The notes under the pieces were generated by a model. That model was given only the letters and a program-made list of their open reading frames with translations, was not told the DNA's origin and did not search any database. From an uncultured Eubacterium sp. (GTDB taxonomy: Bacteria > Bacillota_A > Clostridia > Lachnospirales > Lachnospiraceae), in assembly GCA_910589045.1 (NCBI GenBank), contig CAJUSH010000004.1, forward strand, positions 1 through 64,000: a DNA stretch of 64,000 nucleotides. The letters run 5' to 3'. Position numbers and translations under genes: made by a program. Positions 52,679-62,021 of the stretch are shown here, piece by piece (within the stretch, counting starts at the first letter, position 1; every line of letters begins with the position of its first letter).

Positions 52679-53659
52679 ATGGAATTATATGTGATCAGCG
52701 GTGTGACTGGAATGACAGGTAATGAACTGGCGCGAAAACTGGTTACCGCGGGCAGCCAGGTGATCGGATTCGATAATTTTTTTGCATCCTCGATGAAAAC
52801 GGTAGAGGACTTAACCGGTAATGAACAATTTAGTTTTTATACATATGATCTAAACTGCGAAGAGCAGATGCAAAAACTGCAGGCAGAAGTGCAGGACAAA
52901 AAAGATCGGTTTGAACGGGTCATTTATATTAACTGTGCAGCGGTTGTCCACACGGAGCATTTTTATCATGTGAACCGAACCTTTGAAACAAATGTGCTTG
53001 GCATGAAGGCATTTTTGGATCAGGCAGTTGCGGTGGGGGCGGACACGTTTATAAACTGTTCGACCTCAGAGGCCTATTCTATGAACTCGTGGGGCGAAAA
53101 CGGCGTCTCGGAATCGGATTACATCACGATGGCAAATGCGGAGCACAGTCAGCGGACAAGCTACGCCACGGGCAAGCTCATGACGGAATTTTTCATGAAG
53201 GATGCGGTAGCGGAACAGAAGATTAAGGGCTGTTCCATCCGTTTTGCGAATGTGTACAGCAAGAATGAGCTGTACCCGAAGCACATTATTCCGCACATCC
53301 TGAACCAGTTAAAGGCGGGTGGAAGCGTGGAGCTTCTGGAAAACTCAAAGGTAAATTATCGCACATTTCTTCATAACGAGGACAGCTGCGCGGCGGTTCT
53401 TGCACTTATCCGCTCGGAACAAGCGTTAGATGGCTCAGTATACAATGTGGCGACGGATGAGGAAATCTCAATCTTAGACCTAGTGAAGCTGTGCGCAGAG
53501 AAGCTTGGGATTGAAAATCCCGGTATTACCTTTAACGGATACAGGGAATCCGATCCGAAGCGGCGGCTTTTGAATACGGACAAAATCCGGTCACGGACAG
53601 ACTGGGAGCCGCGGATCACGCTGTCACAGGGCATTGAGATGTGTGTGGAAAATATGTGA
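52679..53659 (+). CDS. NAD-dependent sugar epimerase/dehydratase
   Basis: This 326-residue extended short-chain dehydrogenase/reductase has the NAD motif VISGVTGMTGNELARKL near 5-21 (TGMTGN in place of the usual GGAGFIG), FINCSTSEAYSMNSWG with the catalytic Ser/Thr, and SYATGKLMTEF as the Tyr-x3-Lys pair. The usual C-terminal NVATDEEISILDLVKL follows. It resembles UDP-sugar 4-epimerases or 4,6-dehydratases. It shares an operon with the metallophosphoesterase and precedes the phosphonate genes; the exact reaction is unknown. Confidence 0.82.
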   Translation: MELYVISGVTGMTGNELARKLVTAGSQVIGFDNFFASSMKTVEDLTGNEQFSFYTYDLNCEEQMQKLQAEVQDKKDRFERVIYINCAAVVHTEHFYHVNRTFETNVLGMKAFLDQAVAVGADTFINCSTSEAYSMNSWGENGVSESDYITMANAEHSQRTSYATGKLMTEFFMKDAVAEQKIKGCSIRFANVYSKNELYPKHIIPHILNQLKAGGSVELLENSKVNYRTFLHNEDSCAAVLALIRSEQALDGSVYNVATDEEISILDLVKLCAEKLGIENPGITFNGYRESDPKRRLLNTDKIRSRTDWEPRITLSQGIEMCVENM

Positions 53660-53723
53660 GTATGGGTCGGATGCCGATGTGGAGGGCAACTTGGATTGAG
53701 GGTTACTGCGGGAGGGTGAGGAT

Positions 53724-54488
53724 TTGAAAGCCTTGATTATAACTGTGGCGGGCATGTCGAGCCGGTTCAGCGAATCAGTGGGATATCCGTGCTTGAAATG
53801 TCTGTATAACGAGGAAGGTCCTGAGGAATCTCTTTTATATCGCCTGTTGCATATGAGAGGGGATTTTGATTTTTATGTGATCGTGGGCGGGTTTCGATAT
53901 AAGGAACTGGAAGCGGCTATTATAGAGTACTTTCGAGATTTTGGGGATAGGATTCTGCTTGTGGAAAACGTCCATTATACAGATTATGGTTCTGGTTACA
54001 GTCTTTACCTGGGTCTTGAAAAAATAAAAGAAATGGATGTCACGGAGATTGTATTTGCGGAGGGAGATTTGTATGTAGATGAGGGCAGCTTCCGGAAGCT
54101 TTGTGATTGTCCGGAAAATGCAATTACATGCAGCAGGGAACCGATTCTGGCGGAAAAGTCTGTGGCGTTCTATTTTGATATGGCATGCGGGATTCATTAT
54201 ATTTACGATACAACACATGGGGCATTGGAAATCAGAGAACCGTTTCTTGGAATCTTTAATTCCGGGCAAGTCTGGAAATTTGCGGATATGGGGCGTTTGT
54301 GGGCTGTAATGGGTGCAATTAGCGAAAGAGAATGGCAGGGAACGAATCTGGTATTGATCCAGCGGTATTTTGGTACGCTGAGTCAGTGTGATTATAATAT
54401 GATTGTGTTCAAAAAATGGGTGAATTGTAATACGGTGGCGGATTATAGGAGCCGGAAAGATAGAACGGATGTGCAGCTTGTTTTATGA
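53724..54488 (+). CDS. Nucleotidyltransferase, possible phosphonate cytidylyltransferase
   Basis: This 254-residue protein starts from TTG (GGGAGG upstream): KALIITVAGMSSRFSESVGY is a variant of the GGxGxR loop of sugar-phosphate nucleotidyltransferases, followed by YVIVGGFRYKELEAAI and the metal strand VFAEGDLYVDEGSF. Similar small enzymes (LicC or PntC type) couple CTP to phosphocholine or 2-aminoethylphosphonate. Lying just upstream of PEP mutase and phosphonopyruvate decarboxylase, and with a LicD gene in the island, activation of a phosphonate is the best guess. Confidence 0.65.
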   Translation: MKALIITVAGMSSRFSESVGYPCLKCLYNEEGPEESLLYRLLHMRGDFDFYVIVGGFRYKELEAAIIEYFRDFGDRILLVENVHYTDYGSGYSLYLGLEKIKEMDVTEIVFAEGDLYVDEGSFRKLCDCPENAITCSREPILAEKSVAFYFDMACGIHYIYDTTHGALEIREPFLGIFNSGQVWKFADMGRLWAVMGAISEREWQGTNLVLIQRYFGTLSQCDYNMIVFKKWVNCNTVADYRSRKDRTDVQLVL

Positions 54489-54635
54489 AAATCAGGATGA
54501 GTGGGAAAAAGATAAAAGAAAACAGTAACGTCTTTTGGGCGTGGTAAGTGGGACGGAAACGGTTCTACTGGAATGCGGCGGAAAAAGAACCGACCGGTTC
54601 TGCGGAAATTATGTCATATGGGGGAGAATGGAGAA

Positions 54636-55817
54636 ATGAAAACACTGGATGAAAAGCTGAACATATTGAGAGAGGATCTCTCTGGCCGAAAAATAAAAAT
54701 CATGATTATGGGTCTTGGGAGTGTTGGAACATACCTGTTGGACTACCTGCTTTCCATGGCTGACGACGGCATAGAGGTCTGTGTAGTCGGGCGAAACGAG
54801 GAGAAGATGGCTTCGGATGTGAACATTGTGCGGGTTGCAAGTCTGATACGTGGGCAGAACCGAACGGAGGTCAGGATCAGAGCAGGCGTGGATTTTAATG
54901 ATGTATCTGCACTGGAAGGCTGTATCCGCGATTATGCGCCGGATATCATCGTTAATTCCAGCCGTGCATATTCCGGCTTGAAATACGGGAGTATTTCATG
55001 GAATAGTGTGAGGGCATACGGCATCTGGGCGCCGCTGTCCATCAAGTATGTCAAAAATATAATGGAGGCGTGTGGACGGGCAGGCAGTGACGCAGTCGTG
55101 ATCAACACGTCATATTCGGATGTTGTGATCCCGTGGCTCAAATCGGCAGGGATGGCGTATCCTGATTTCGGAAGTGGGAACATCAATCATCTGATCCCGA
55201 GAATCAGGTTTGCAGCTGCAGAAGAATACGGTATTGCCGACTATTGGAATATTGACGTTACCTATGCGACAAGCCATTTTCACGATGTGGTCATCAGTAA
55301 AGAGGGGCAGACGGAGCAGGTGGAGCAGCTCATCGATATCCGGTATGACGGCAAAAAGCTGCAGCCGAATACAGATAAGCTCTTCGCCGCATGTAAAATC
55401 CCGATGCCGGTGGATGCAAAGCGGAACATGATGAATGCTTCGAGTAATTTTGAGATTATATGCGGTATCCTTTCCGCAGTGCGCGGCGGGGCTAGGGTAA
55501 AGCTGCACTGTCCGGGCATCTTTGGTGAAATTGGGGGCTACCCGGTGATTCTTGACGGAGCCGACAGAAAAATAAGGATCTTTATCGATGAGACATGCTT
55601 TGGAATGGAGCAAATGCGGCAAAAGAATCGAGAATCCATTTATCTGGATGGCGTCGAGTCTGTAGAAAACGGGACGCTGACGTATACGGATGAACTGATT
55701 GACAAGTGTAAAAACGTGTTTGGCGTTCGGCTGATGAAACAGGTTTCTTTTGAGGAAATTGATGGAGCGGCCCGGTTCCTGATTTCGGAAGTGATAGAGA
55801 AAAACAGTGGGAGGTAG
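54636..55817 (+). CDS. Rossmann-fold oxidoreductase of unknown specificity in phosphonate cluster
   Basis: This 393-residue protein has an NAD(P)-binding start (KIMIMGLGSVGTYLLDYLLS; VCVVGRNEEKM) and then IIVNSSRAYSGLKYG, NTSYSDVVIPWLKSAG and a C-terminal alpha/beta part (CPGIFGEIGGYPVILDG). It looks like a saccharopine- or malate-dehydrogenase-like fold, but I do not recognise a named family. ATG at 54636 has GGAGAA upstream; an earlier ATG at 54573 is open but lacks a site. It sits between the nucleotidyltransferase and the PEP mutase, where phosphonate clusters usually carry a step acting on phosphonoacetaldehyde, so it could reduce or otherwise process that aldehyde. Confidence 0.55.
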   Translation: MKTLDEKLNILREDLSGRKIKIMIMGLGSVGTYLLDYLLSMADDGIEVCVVGRNEEKMASDVNIVRVASLIRGQNRTEVRIRAGVDFNDVSALEGCIRDYAPDIIVNSSRAYSGLKYGSISWNSVRAYGIWAPLSIKYVKNIMEACGRAGSDAVVINTSYSDVVIPWLKSAGMAYPDFGSGNINHLIPRIRFAAAEEYGIADYWNIDVTYATSHFHDVVISKEGQTEQVEQLIDIRYDGKKLQPNTDKLFAACKIPMPVDAKRNMMNASSNFEIICGILSAVRGGARVKLHCPGIFGEIGGYPVILDGADRKIRIFIDETCFGMEQMRQKNRESIYLDGVESVENGTLTYTDELIDKCKNVFGVRLMKQVSFEEIDGAARFLISEVIEKNSGR

Positions 55818-55891
55818 CAGGAATTTCGCCAAATATGAGGAGCTTTGAGGGGATATGCAGAATTGGTTCTGGCAGGAAGAGGTGGGATTGA

Positions 55892-57187
55892 TTGAAAAAA
55901 GTTTATACTTGTTTTTGTACGGATATGATTCATGAGGGGCACCGAAACATCATCCGGGAAGCCGCAAAATACGGCGAGGTGATTGTCGGCGTACAGAGTG
56001 ATGAGGCGATGGTACGATTCAACCGCTTCCCCAGTGTGGGCTTTGAGGAGCGCTTTGCAATGGTAGCGGAGTTGGACGGAGTGTCAAGGACAGTCATCCA
56101 GCATGAGATCATGTATGACAAAATCATCCGGGAGCTCCACCCAGATTATGTGATCCATGGCGATAACTGGCTGGAAGGACCTATGCGTGCCATCCGGGAT
56201 AACGTGGAAGGGCTTTTAAAGGCTTACGGCGGGCAGATTATAGACGTGCCCTATACATACAGCGAAAGCGTCAGCCGCATGGATCGGCGGATGAAGGAAA
56301 AGCTGGGCATGCCGGAATACAGGCGTAAAAAATTAAAGCAGCTGATAAGGCTGTGCCCGGTCGTAAAGGCGCTGGAGGTCCACAGCGGACTAACAGGTCT
56401 GATAGCGGAAAAAACGATCGTGGCAGACGGCAGCGGTCTGGATCAGTTTGATGCGATGTGGGTCAGCTCGCTCTGCGATTCGACGGCGAAGGGGAAGCCG
56501 GATATTGAGTTGGTGGATATTACCTCACGGTTCCGCACAATTGACGACGTGATGGAAGTCACGACAAAGCCGATCATCTTTGACGGTGATACCGGAGGGC
56601 TGACGGAGCATTTTGTTTATACGGTGCGCTCCCTGGAGCGGATGGGCGTGTCGGCAATTATCATTGAGGATAAAACCGGATTAAAGAAAAATTCCTTGTT
56701 CGGCACTGAGGTGGAGCAGACACAGGATACCATCGAACATTTCTGTGAAAAGATCGAGGCGGGGAAAGCGGTTCAGCTCACAGATGAGTTTATGATCATT
56801 GCAAGGATTGAGAGCCTGATTTTGGAGCAGGGGATGGAGGATGCATTAAACCGCGCAAAAGCTTATGTGGCGGCAGGTGCTGACGGGATCATGATACACA
56901 GTCGGAAAAAGGAGCCGGATGAGATTTTGAAGTTTTGCGATCTTTTTCGTAGGGAGGATATGGAGACACCGATTGTTGTTGTACCTACTTCTTTCAATAC
57001 AGTTACGGAAGAAGAGCTGGCAGCGCATGGCGTGAATGTGGTGATCTATGCGAATCAGCTCACGCGAAGCGCATTTCCTGCGATGGAGGAGACGGCGAAG
57101 GATATCCTGAGATATCATCGGGCGCAGGAGGTGGATGCGCGGTTGATGCCGATTAAAAATATCATTTCTTTGATAGAGGAGCTATAA
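55892..57187 (+). CDS. pepM: Cytidylyltransferase-phosphoenolpyruvate mutase fusion
   Basis: This 431-residue bifunctional enzyme starts at TTG. The N-terminal 140 residues form a glycerol-phosphate/ethanolamine-phosphate cytidylyltransferase-like domain with HEGH at 14-17. Residues about 150-431 form PEP mutase, which isomerises phosphoenolpyruvate to phosphonopyruvate, the entry step of nearly all phosphonates. Mutase features are MWVSSLCDSTAKGKPD, the magnesium-binding IFDGDTGG and the signature EDKTGLKKNS near 259-268. The fusion type is known from phosphonoglycan clusters, where the second domain activates the finished phosphonate. The decarboxylase follows 4 nt later. All key residues appear present. 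Confidence 0.88.
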   Translation: MKKVYTCFCTDMIHEGHRNIIREAAKYGEVIVGVQSDEAMVRFNRFPSVGFEERFAMVAELDGVSRTVIQHEIMYDKIIRELHPDYVIHGDNWLEGPMRAIRDNVEGLLKAYGGQIIDVPYTYSESVSRMDRRMKEKLGMPEYRRKKLKQLIRLCPVVKALEVHSGLTGLIAEKTIVADGSGLDQFDAMWVSSLCDSTAKGKPDIELVDITSRFRTIDDVMEVTTKPIIFDGDTGGLTEHFVYTVRSLERMGVSAIIIEDKTGLKKNSLFGTEVEQTQDTIEHFCEKIEAGKAVQLTDEFMIIARIESLILEQGMEDALNRAKAYVAAGADGIMIHSRKKEPDEILKFCDLFRREDMETPIVVVPTSFNTVTEEELAAHGVNVVIYANQLTRSAFPAMEETAKDILRYHRAQEVDARLMPIKNIISLIEEL

Positions 57188-57191
57188 AAAT

Positions 57192-58316
57192 ATGAAGGTG
57201 GAAAGTCTGGTAAAAATCACAGGCGCGGAATTTTTTGTGGGAGTTCCGGATTCACAGCTTAAGAGTTTATGTGATTATTTGATGGATACATATGAGATTG
57301 ACCCACAGCATCATTTGATTGCCGCAAACGAGGGGAATGCGGTTGGCATTGCGGCGGGGTATCATCTTGCGACAGGGAAGGTTCCTGTAGTGTATTTGCA
57401 AAACAGTGGGGAGGGGAATATCATCAACCCGGTAGCATCTCTACTGCACGAGAAGGTGTATGCAATCCCGTGTATGTTCATCATCGGCTGGCGGGGAGAG
57501 CCCGGTGTGCACGATGAGCCGCAGCATGTGTACCAGGGAGAGATCACGTTAAAGCTCCTTGAGGATATGGGGATTGATTTTTTGGTGATCAGCCGGGAAA
57601 CCGGGGAAGAGGAGCTTCGTGTAAAAATGGAGCAATTTGACCGTCTGCTGGGAGCAGGCAAAAGCGTGGCATTTGTCGTGAAAAAGGGTGCACTGGAATA
57701 TGGAAAAAAAGTCATTTACAGCAATTCCTTCTCAATGCGCCGGGAAGCAGTCATCCGCCGGATCGTGGAGGTATCGGGGGATGACTCGATTATTTCCACG
57801 ACAGGGAAAGCAAGCCGGGAGCTGTTTGAAATCCGGGAGCAGACTGGGAAGGGGCACGGATATGATTTTCTGACAGTCGGCTCCATGGGGCACAGCTCAT
57901 CGATTGCACTTGGCATAGCGTTAAATCAGCCGGAGAAAAAAATCTGGTGTATTGACGGCGATGGGGCTGTGCTGATGCATATGGGTGCGATGGCGGTAAT
58001 TGCGAAGGCAGCACCCAAAAATCTGGTACATGTCGTGATCAACAATGAGGCACATGAATCGGTTGGAGGAATGCCGACAGCGGCGGACGATGTGGATCTG
58101 ATGAAAATTGCGGAGGGCTGCGGCTATCAGTATGTTTACCGGGTATCGGATGAAACTGGATTAGAAACTTCGCTTAGACATGCGAAGGAAACAAATGGAC
58201 TAACTTTTATTGAGGTGAAGGCAGCGATTGGAGCGAGGGTAGATTTGGGCAGGCCGACGACAACGCCAATGGAGAATAAGGAGGCGTTTATGGGGTGGCT
58301 TGGGTGTGAAAAGTAA
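57192..58316 (+). CDS. ppd: Phosphonopyruvate decarboxylase
   Basis: This 374-residue thiamine-diphosphate enzyme pulls the PEP mutase equilibrium forward by making phosphonoacetaldehyde. The cofactor Glu lies in IAANEGNAVGIAAGYHLATG, and the GDG-x(n)-NN motif in IDGDGAVLMHMGAMAVIA to VINNEAHESVGG. Family-typical GWRGEPGVHDEPQHVYQG and TVGSMGHSSSIALG are present. Length is normal. It is the last gene of the operon; the next transcript has its own promoter at 58353. No 2-aminoethylphosphonate transaminase follows, unlike many clusters. Confidence 0.9.
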   Translation: MKVESLVKITGAEFFVGVPDSQLKSLCDYLMDTYEIDPQHHLIAANEGNAVGIAAGYHLATGKVPVVYLQNSGEGNIINPVASLLHEKVYAIPCMFIIGWRGEPGVHDEPQHVYQGEITLKLLEDMGIDFLVISRETGEEELRVKMEQFDRLLGAGKSVAFVVKKGALEYGKKVIYSNSFSMRREAVIRRIVEVSGDDSIISTTGKASRELFEIREQTGKGHGYDFLTVGSMGHSSSIALGIALNQPEKKIWCIDGDGAVLMHMGAMAVIAKAAPKNLVHVVINNEAHESVGGMPTAADDVDLMKIAEGCGYQYVYRVSDETGLETSLRHAKETNGLTFIEVKAAIGARVDLGRPTTTPMENKEAFMGWLGCEK

Positions 58317-58352
58317 AAGACAAAAAAACTTCCCAAAATCATCAATACATAC

Positions 58353-58381
58353 TTTACACAACCAACGATTTCTACTATAAT
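58353..58381 (+). promoter_or_regulatory. SigmaA-type promoter
   Basis: TTTACA (58353-58358), 17-nt spacer, TATAAT (58376-58381), about 95 nt before the next ATG. This marks the boundary between the phosphonate operon and the following helicase region. Confidence 0.65.
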
Positions 58382-58475
58382 AGCTAATAGCAATAAAGCA
58401 AACGAAGCTTATAAAACCAAACCATTTTCACAGATTAAATTATTAACAAAGACACAGAAGAGAAAGGACAGCACC

Positions 58476-59195
58476 ATGGCCAGACAATCAAAAGGATTCT
58501 GCAAGTATTGTGGCAGGGAATACACCCGGGGCGGAATGTTCCGCCATATCAATACATGTGGAGAGCGAAAGAAGGTTCTGGAGGCGGAAAGCGGACAGCA
58601 AAGCTGCGGATATTTTCAGCTGCTGCTTTACGGAAAGTATGACGGGGATTACTGGCTGCTGATTGAGATACAGGATGAGGAAACGCTTCAGACGCTGGAC
58701 GTGTTTATCCGTAATATCTGGGTGGAGTGCTGCGGGCATTTAAGCAGGTTTGATATTGGTGGAGAAAAATATGACTCGCATGCCGATGCGGGTGACTGGT
58801 GGGGTGGATCTGCCAGGAGCATGAACTATAAGCTGAAGGATGTTTTGTCCGAGGGGCTTGTCGTGGGCTACGAATATGACTTTGGCACGACGACAGAGCT
58901 GGTCATCAAGGTGCTGGGTCATCGAACCGGGGCAAGGAAAAAGGATGCGGTTACGATCCTGTCGCGGAATATGGCTCACGAGTTTGTCTGTTCCCGTTGC
59001 GGAGTCAATCGTGCACAGTGGGTTTGGCCGGACGGCTTCTATGACGGGGATGCGTTTCGGTGTGACGAGTGCCTGGAAGAGGGCGAGGAGGAATATTATC
59101 TTCCGGTATGCAACTCACCGCGGATGGGTATGTGCGGGTATGAGGGAAGCGATTTTTACCCGGATGTTTTTGAACCGGATAAAAAGCCTGTATGA
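58476..59195 (+). CDS. pRiA4b ORF-3-like protein with zinc-binding ends
   Basis: This 239-residue protein has a CCHC-like zinc finger at the start (C9-x2-C12, H24-x3-C28), a central PF07929-type (plasmid pRiA4b ORF-3) domain and a C-terminal cysteine pair set (CSRCG and CDECLEEGEEEYYLP). Central motifs are DVFIRNIWVECCGHLSRFDI and VVGYEYDFGTTTELVIKVLG. The family is widespread on chromosomes and mobile elements and lacks a settled function. AGAAAGGA precedes the ATG, behind a good promoter. Cotranscription with the SNF2 helicase downstream (about 66 nt) is likely. Confidence 0.8.
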   Translation: MARQSKGFCKYCGREYTRGGMFRHINTCGERKKVLEAESGQQSCGYFQLLLYGKYDGDYWLLIEIQDEETLQTLDVFIRNIWVECCGHLSRFDIGGEKYDSHADAGDWWGGSARSMNYKLKDVLSEGLVVGYEYDFGTTTELVIKVLGHRTGARKKDAVTILSRNMAHEFVCSRCGVNRAQWVWPDGFYDGDAFRCDECLEEGEEEYYLPVCNSPRMGMCGYEGSDFYPDVFEPDKKPV

Positions 59196-59261
59196 GAGGG
59201 CTTCCGAAAAAAGGACGGAATGATAAAGCTTTCTGAAGCTTGTGATAAGGAAGATCAGACA

Positions 59262-61883
59262 ATGGCTAAATTAGACGTGAAACAAAGCGGGCGGCTGCGT
59301 TTTCTTTTTACTGCAGACGGATTTTGTGTGGATGAGGGCATAGAGGACCTCGCGGGGTCAGTGCTTCACTGGAAGCAGCAGTTTGAGGAAAACCGGTTTG
59401 CAGCGTTATATCAATTAGGTTTTGTGGAGTGTCCGGGGGAATTTGACCAGGCGGGTGGATTTTTACATCAACTTTCGGACGCTTTTTTTCGTGTATTGAC
59501 GGATCAGCCCGACATTGAATTGACCAGGGCGCAGGCGAGGGTTACGGCGGATGAGAATCTGACCGCGCGCCTCTTAGACTGTGTTCCCTTTACGCTTGGC
59601 TCGGAATATGTGACGGTTGAGTGGATTGCGCAGATATTTGCGCGCTTAAATGAAATATTTGCAGAAGAAATACAGCGCTTTGACGGAACGGTTGCCATGT
59701 ATCTGGCAGAGAACAGCCAGCATCTGAAGGTTCCGGAGCGCATCTTTTTTCATCTGGTGGAGAGCAAAGAGGAAAATTATCCCTTTGCTTTTCTTGCTAC
59801 TTATGCGACAAAGGATGAACATGATAAGGTCCGGCACGTCCCGCTGCGATATGCGCTGACGGAGTATAAGCAGGATCAGGAAAAATTGTTGGAGCTTCTC
59901 TCCTGCCTGAACCGGGTGTCGGAGGTCTCAACGCTCATCGGCGGCTTTGTGGAGAGCGGTGAAATGTTTCATCCCCTGCGGCTGAGCACGCAGGAGGCTT
60001 ATCAGATTTTGCAGGATATCCCCCGGATAGAGGAGACCGGGATTGTCTGCCGCATTCCAAACTGGTGGAGAAAGCGCACCTATGATATCAGCGTGACCGT
60101 CAATTTAGGAGAAGAAAAGCCAAGCCATGTCGGACTTGATGCGATTCTTTCCATGTGCCCGAAGCTGACGGTGGACGGTGTTCCTTTATCACAGGAGGAG
60201 ATACAAAAGCTCCTTTCGCAGACGGAGGGGCTTGCCTTCCTCAAAGGGAAATGGGTGGAGGTAAATCATAAAAAGCTCAGAAAGCTTTTGGATGAGGTGG
60301 ACCAATATGAAGGCGATCTGACGCTTTTGGAGGCCCTGCGCATGGGTCTGAAAGGGGATTCGGATAAGCAGGACGCGGACGTTGGTACGGTAGTTACAAA
60401 CGGAAAATGGCTGTCCGGCCTTTTGCAGAATATGCGTATGTCAAAAGCAATCCGCGCGGTGACCTTGCCGAAAACCTTTCAGGCGAAGCTGCGTGGCTAT
60501 CAGCAGACCGGCCTTGACTGGCTCAGCTATATGGACAAGCTGGGCTTTGGAGCCTGTCTGGCGGACGATATGGGACTTGGAAAGACCGTACAGGTTCTGG
60601 CATTTTTGGAGAAAATGCGTTCTAAAGAGAAAGAGGCAAAGGTTCTGCTGATTGTGCCGGCGTCGCTGCTTGGCAACTGGCAGAAGGAGGCGGCGCGGTT
60701 TGCGCCGAAGATGCCGGTATCCATTTTACATGGAAAGGGAGCGGCCGCCCTCGGTGAGCAGGTGGCAGAGGGGGTTGCCTTTTTGACCGTCACGACCTAC
60801 GGCATGGCATCAAGGGTGAAGGAGCTTGAAACGGTGAGCTGGGATTGCCTGATTTTAGATGAAGCCCAGGCTATCAAAAATCCGCTGACAAATCAAACCA
60901 GGCAGATCAAAAAGCTGAAAAGCAGGATGCGGATTGCGATGACGGGTACGCCGATCGAGAATGATCTGACAAACCTGTGGTCCTTGTTTGACTTCCTGAA
61001 TAAGGGATTGCTGGGCAGCTCTGCGGAGTTTCGGGATTACTGCAAAAATCTGACCCGGCATCCGCAAGGGTATGCGAAGCTGAAAAATATGATCGCGCCG
61101 TTTATGCTCCGCCGTGTCAAGACGGATCAGAGCATTATTTCAGATCTTCCGGACAAAATGGAGCAGATCGATTATGTTTCGATTTCTAAGAAGCAGCGGG
61201 TGCTTTACCGCAAGCAGGTGGCGGATCTGGCGAAAAGGCTGGATGAGGTGAACGGCATCGAGCGCAGAGGGCTGGTGCTGGCTTCCATCACAAAGCTCAA
61301 GCAGATCTGTAACCATCCGGATCAGTATCTGGGAGGGCTGGCTTACAGCGAAAAGGACAGCGGGAAGTTTGAGCTGCTGGGAAGCATCTGCGAGACAATC
61401 TACGAGAAGCGGGAGCGGGTGCTTATCTTTACGCAGTTTAAGGAGATTGCAGGTTATCTGGACGATTATCTGGCAGGTATTTTTCATGCGAGGGGCTTCG
61501 TCCTGCACGGAGGGACGCCCGCCAAAAAGCGCACGCAGATAGTGGAAGCGTTTCAGGGAGAAAAATATGTGCCGTATATCGTATTGTCCGTGAAGGCAGG
61601 CGGGACGGGGCTGAATCTCACAAATGCCAGCCATGTCATCCATTTTGACCGCTGGTGGAATCCGGCGGTGGAAAACCAGGCGACGGACCGGGCGTATCGC
61701 ATCGGACAGACGAAAAACGTGATGGTGCACAAATTTGTCTGCAAGGGAACGATCGAGGAGAAGATCGATGAGATGATTTCCTCCAAGACGAAGCTGGCGG
61801 AGGATGTCATCGGCTCCGGTGGGGAGAGCTGGATTACGGAGATGAGCAACGAGCAGCTTTTGTCGATGATGAGCCTGGAGTAA
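59262..61883 (+). CDS. SNF2-family DNA-dependent ATPase/helicase
   Basis: This protein of about 873 residues has an uncharacterised N-terminal half (bacterial SNF2-associated type) and a C-terminal SNF2 motor. Motif I is DDMGLGKTVQVLAF near 434, motif II LILDEAQAIKNP near 530, motif III MTGTPIEND, and the second RecA lobe has RVLIFTQFKEIAGYLDDYL, SVKAGGTGLNLTNASHVI and NQATDRAYRIGQ. Such proteins translocate on DNA and remodel nucleoprotein complexes. The next gene encodes a SWIM zinc-finger protein, a pairing common in bacteria. The start is ambiguous: ATG at 59262 (AAGGAAG 8 nt upstream) or 59220 (AAGGA 4 nt upstream). Confidence 0.9.
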   Translation: MAKLDVKQSGRLRFLFTADGFCVDEGIEDLAGSVLHWKQQFEENRFAALYQLGFVECPGEFDQAGGFLHQLSDAFFRVLTDQPDIELTRAQARVTADENLTARLLDCVPFTLGSEYVTVEWIAQIFARLNEIFAEEIQRFDGTVAMYLAENSQHLKVPERIFFHLVESKEENYPFAFLATYATKDEHDKVRHVPLRYALTEYKQDQEKLLELLSCLNRVSEVSTLIGGFVESGEMFHPLRLSTQEAYQILQDIPRIEETGIVCRIPNWWRKRTYDISVTVNLGEEKPSHVGLDAILSMCPKLTVDGVPLSQEEIQKLLSQTEGLAFLKGKWVEVNHKKLRKLLDEVDQYEGDLTLLEALRMGLKGDSDKQDADVGTVVTNGKWLSGLLQNMRMSKAIRAVTLPKTFQAKLRGYQQTGLDWLSYMDKLGFGACLADDMGLGKTVQVLAFLEKMRSKEKEAKVLLIVPASLLGNWQKEAARFAPKMPVSILHGKGAAALGEQVAEGVAFLTVTTYGMASRVKELETVSWDCLILDEAQAIKNPLTNQTRQIKKLKSRMRIAMTGTPIENDLTNLWSLFDFLNKGLLGSSAEFRDYCKNLTRHPQGYAKLKNMIAPFMLRRVKTDQSIISDLPDKMEQIDYVSISKKQRVLYRKQVADLAKRLDEVNGIERRGLVLASITKLKQICNHPDQYLGGLAYSEKDSGKFELLGSICETIYEKRERVLIFTQFKEIAGYLDDYLAGIFHARGFVLHGGTPAKKRTQIVEAFQGEKYVPYIVLSVKAGGTGLNLTNASHVIHFDRWWNPAVENQATDRAYRIGQTKNVMVHKFVCKGTIEEKIDEMISSKTKLAEDVIGSGGESWITEMSNEQLLSMMSLE

Positions 61884-62021
61884 GGTACCGTGGCACCCTT
61901 GCCGGCCGAAGTCTTTTCGATGGAGGAACACGCGGTATGCGTGCTTTGGCGGGATTGCATGGAAAGCATGCCTTCTGGGTGGTGTGTGATGACAGAACGG
62001 TACATAGGAAAGGAGCGGTCA

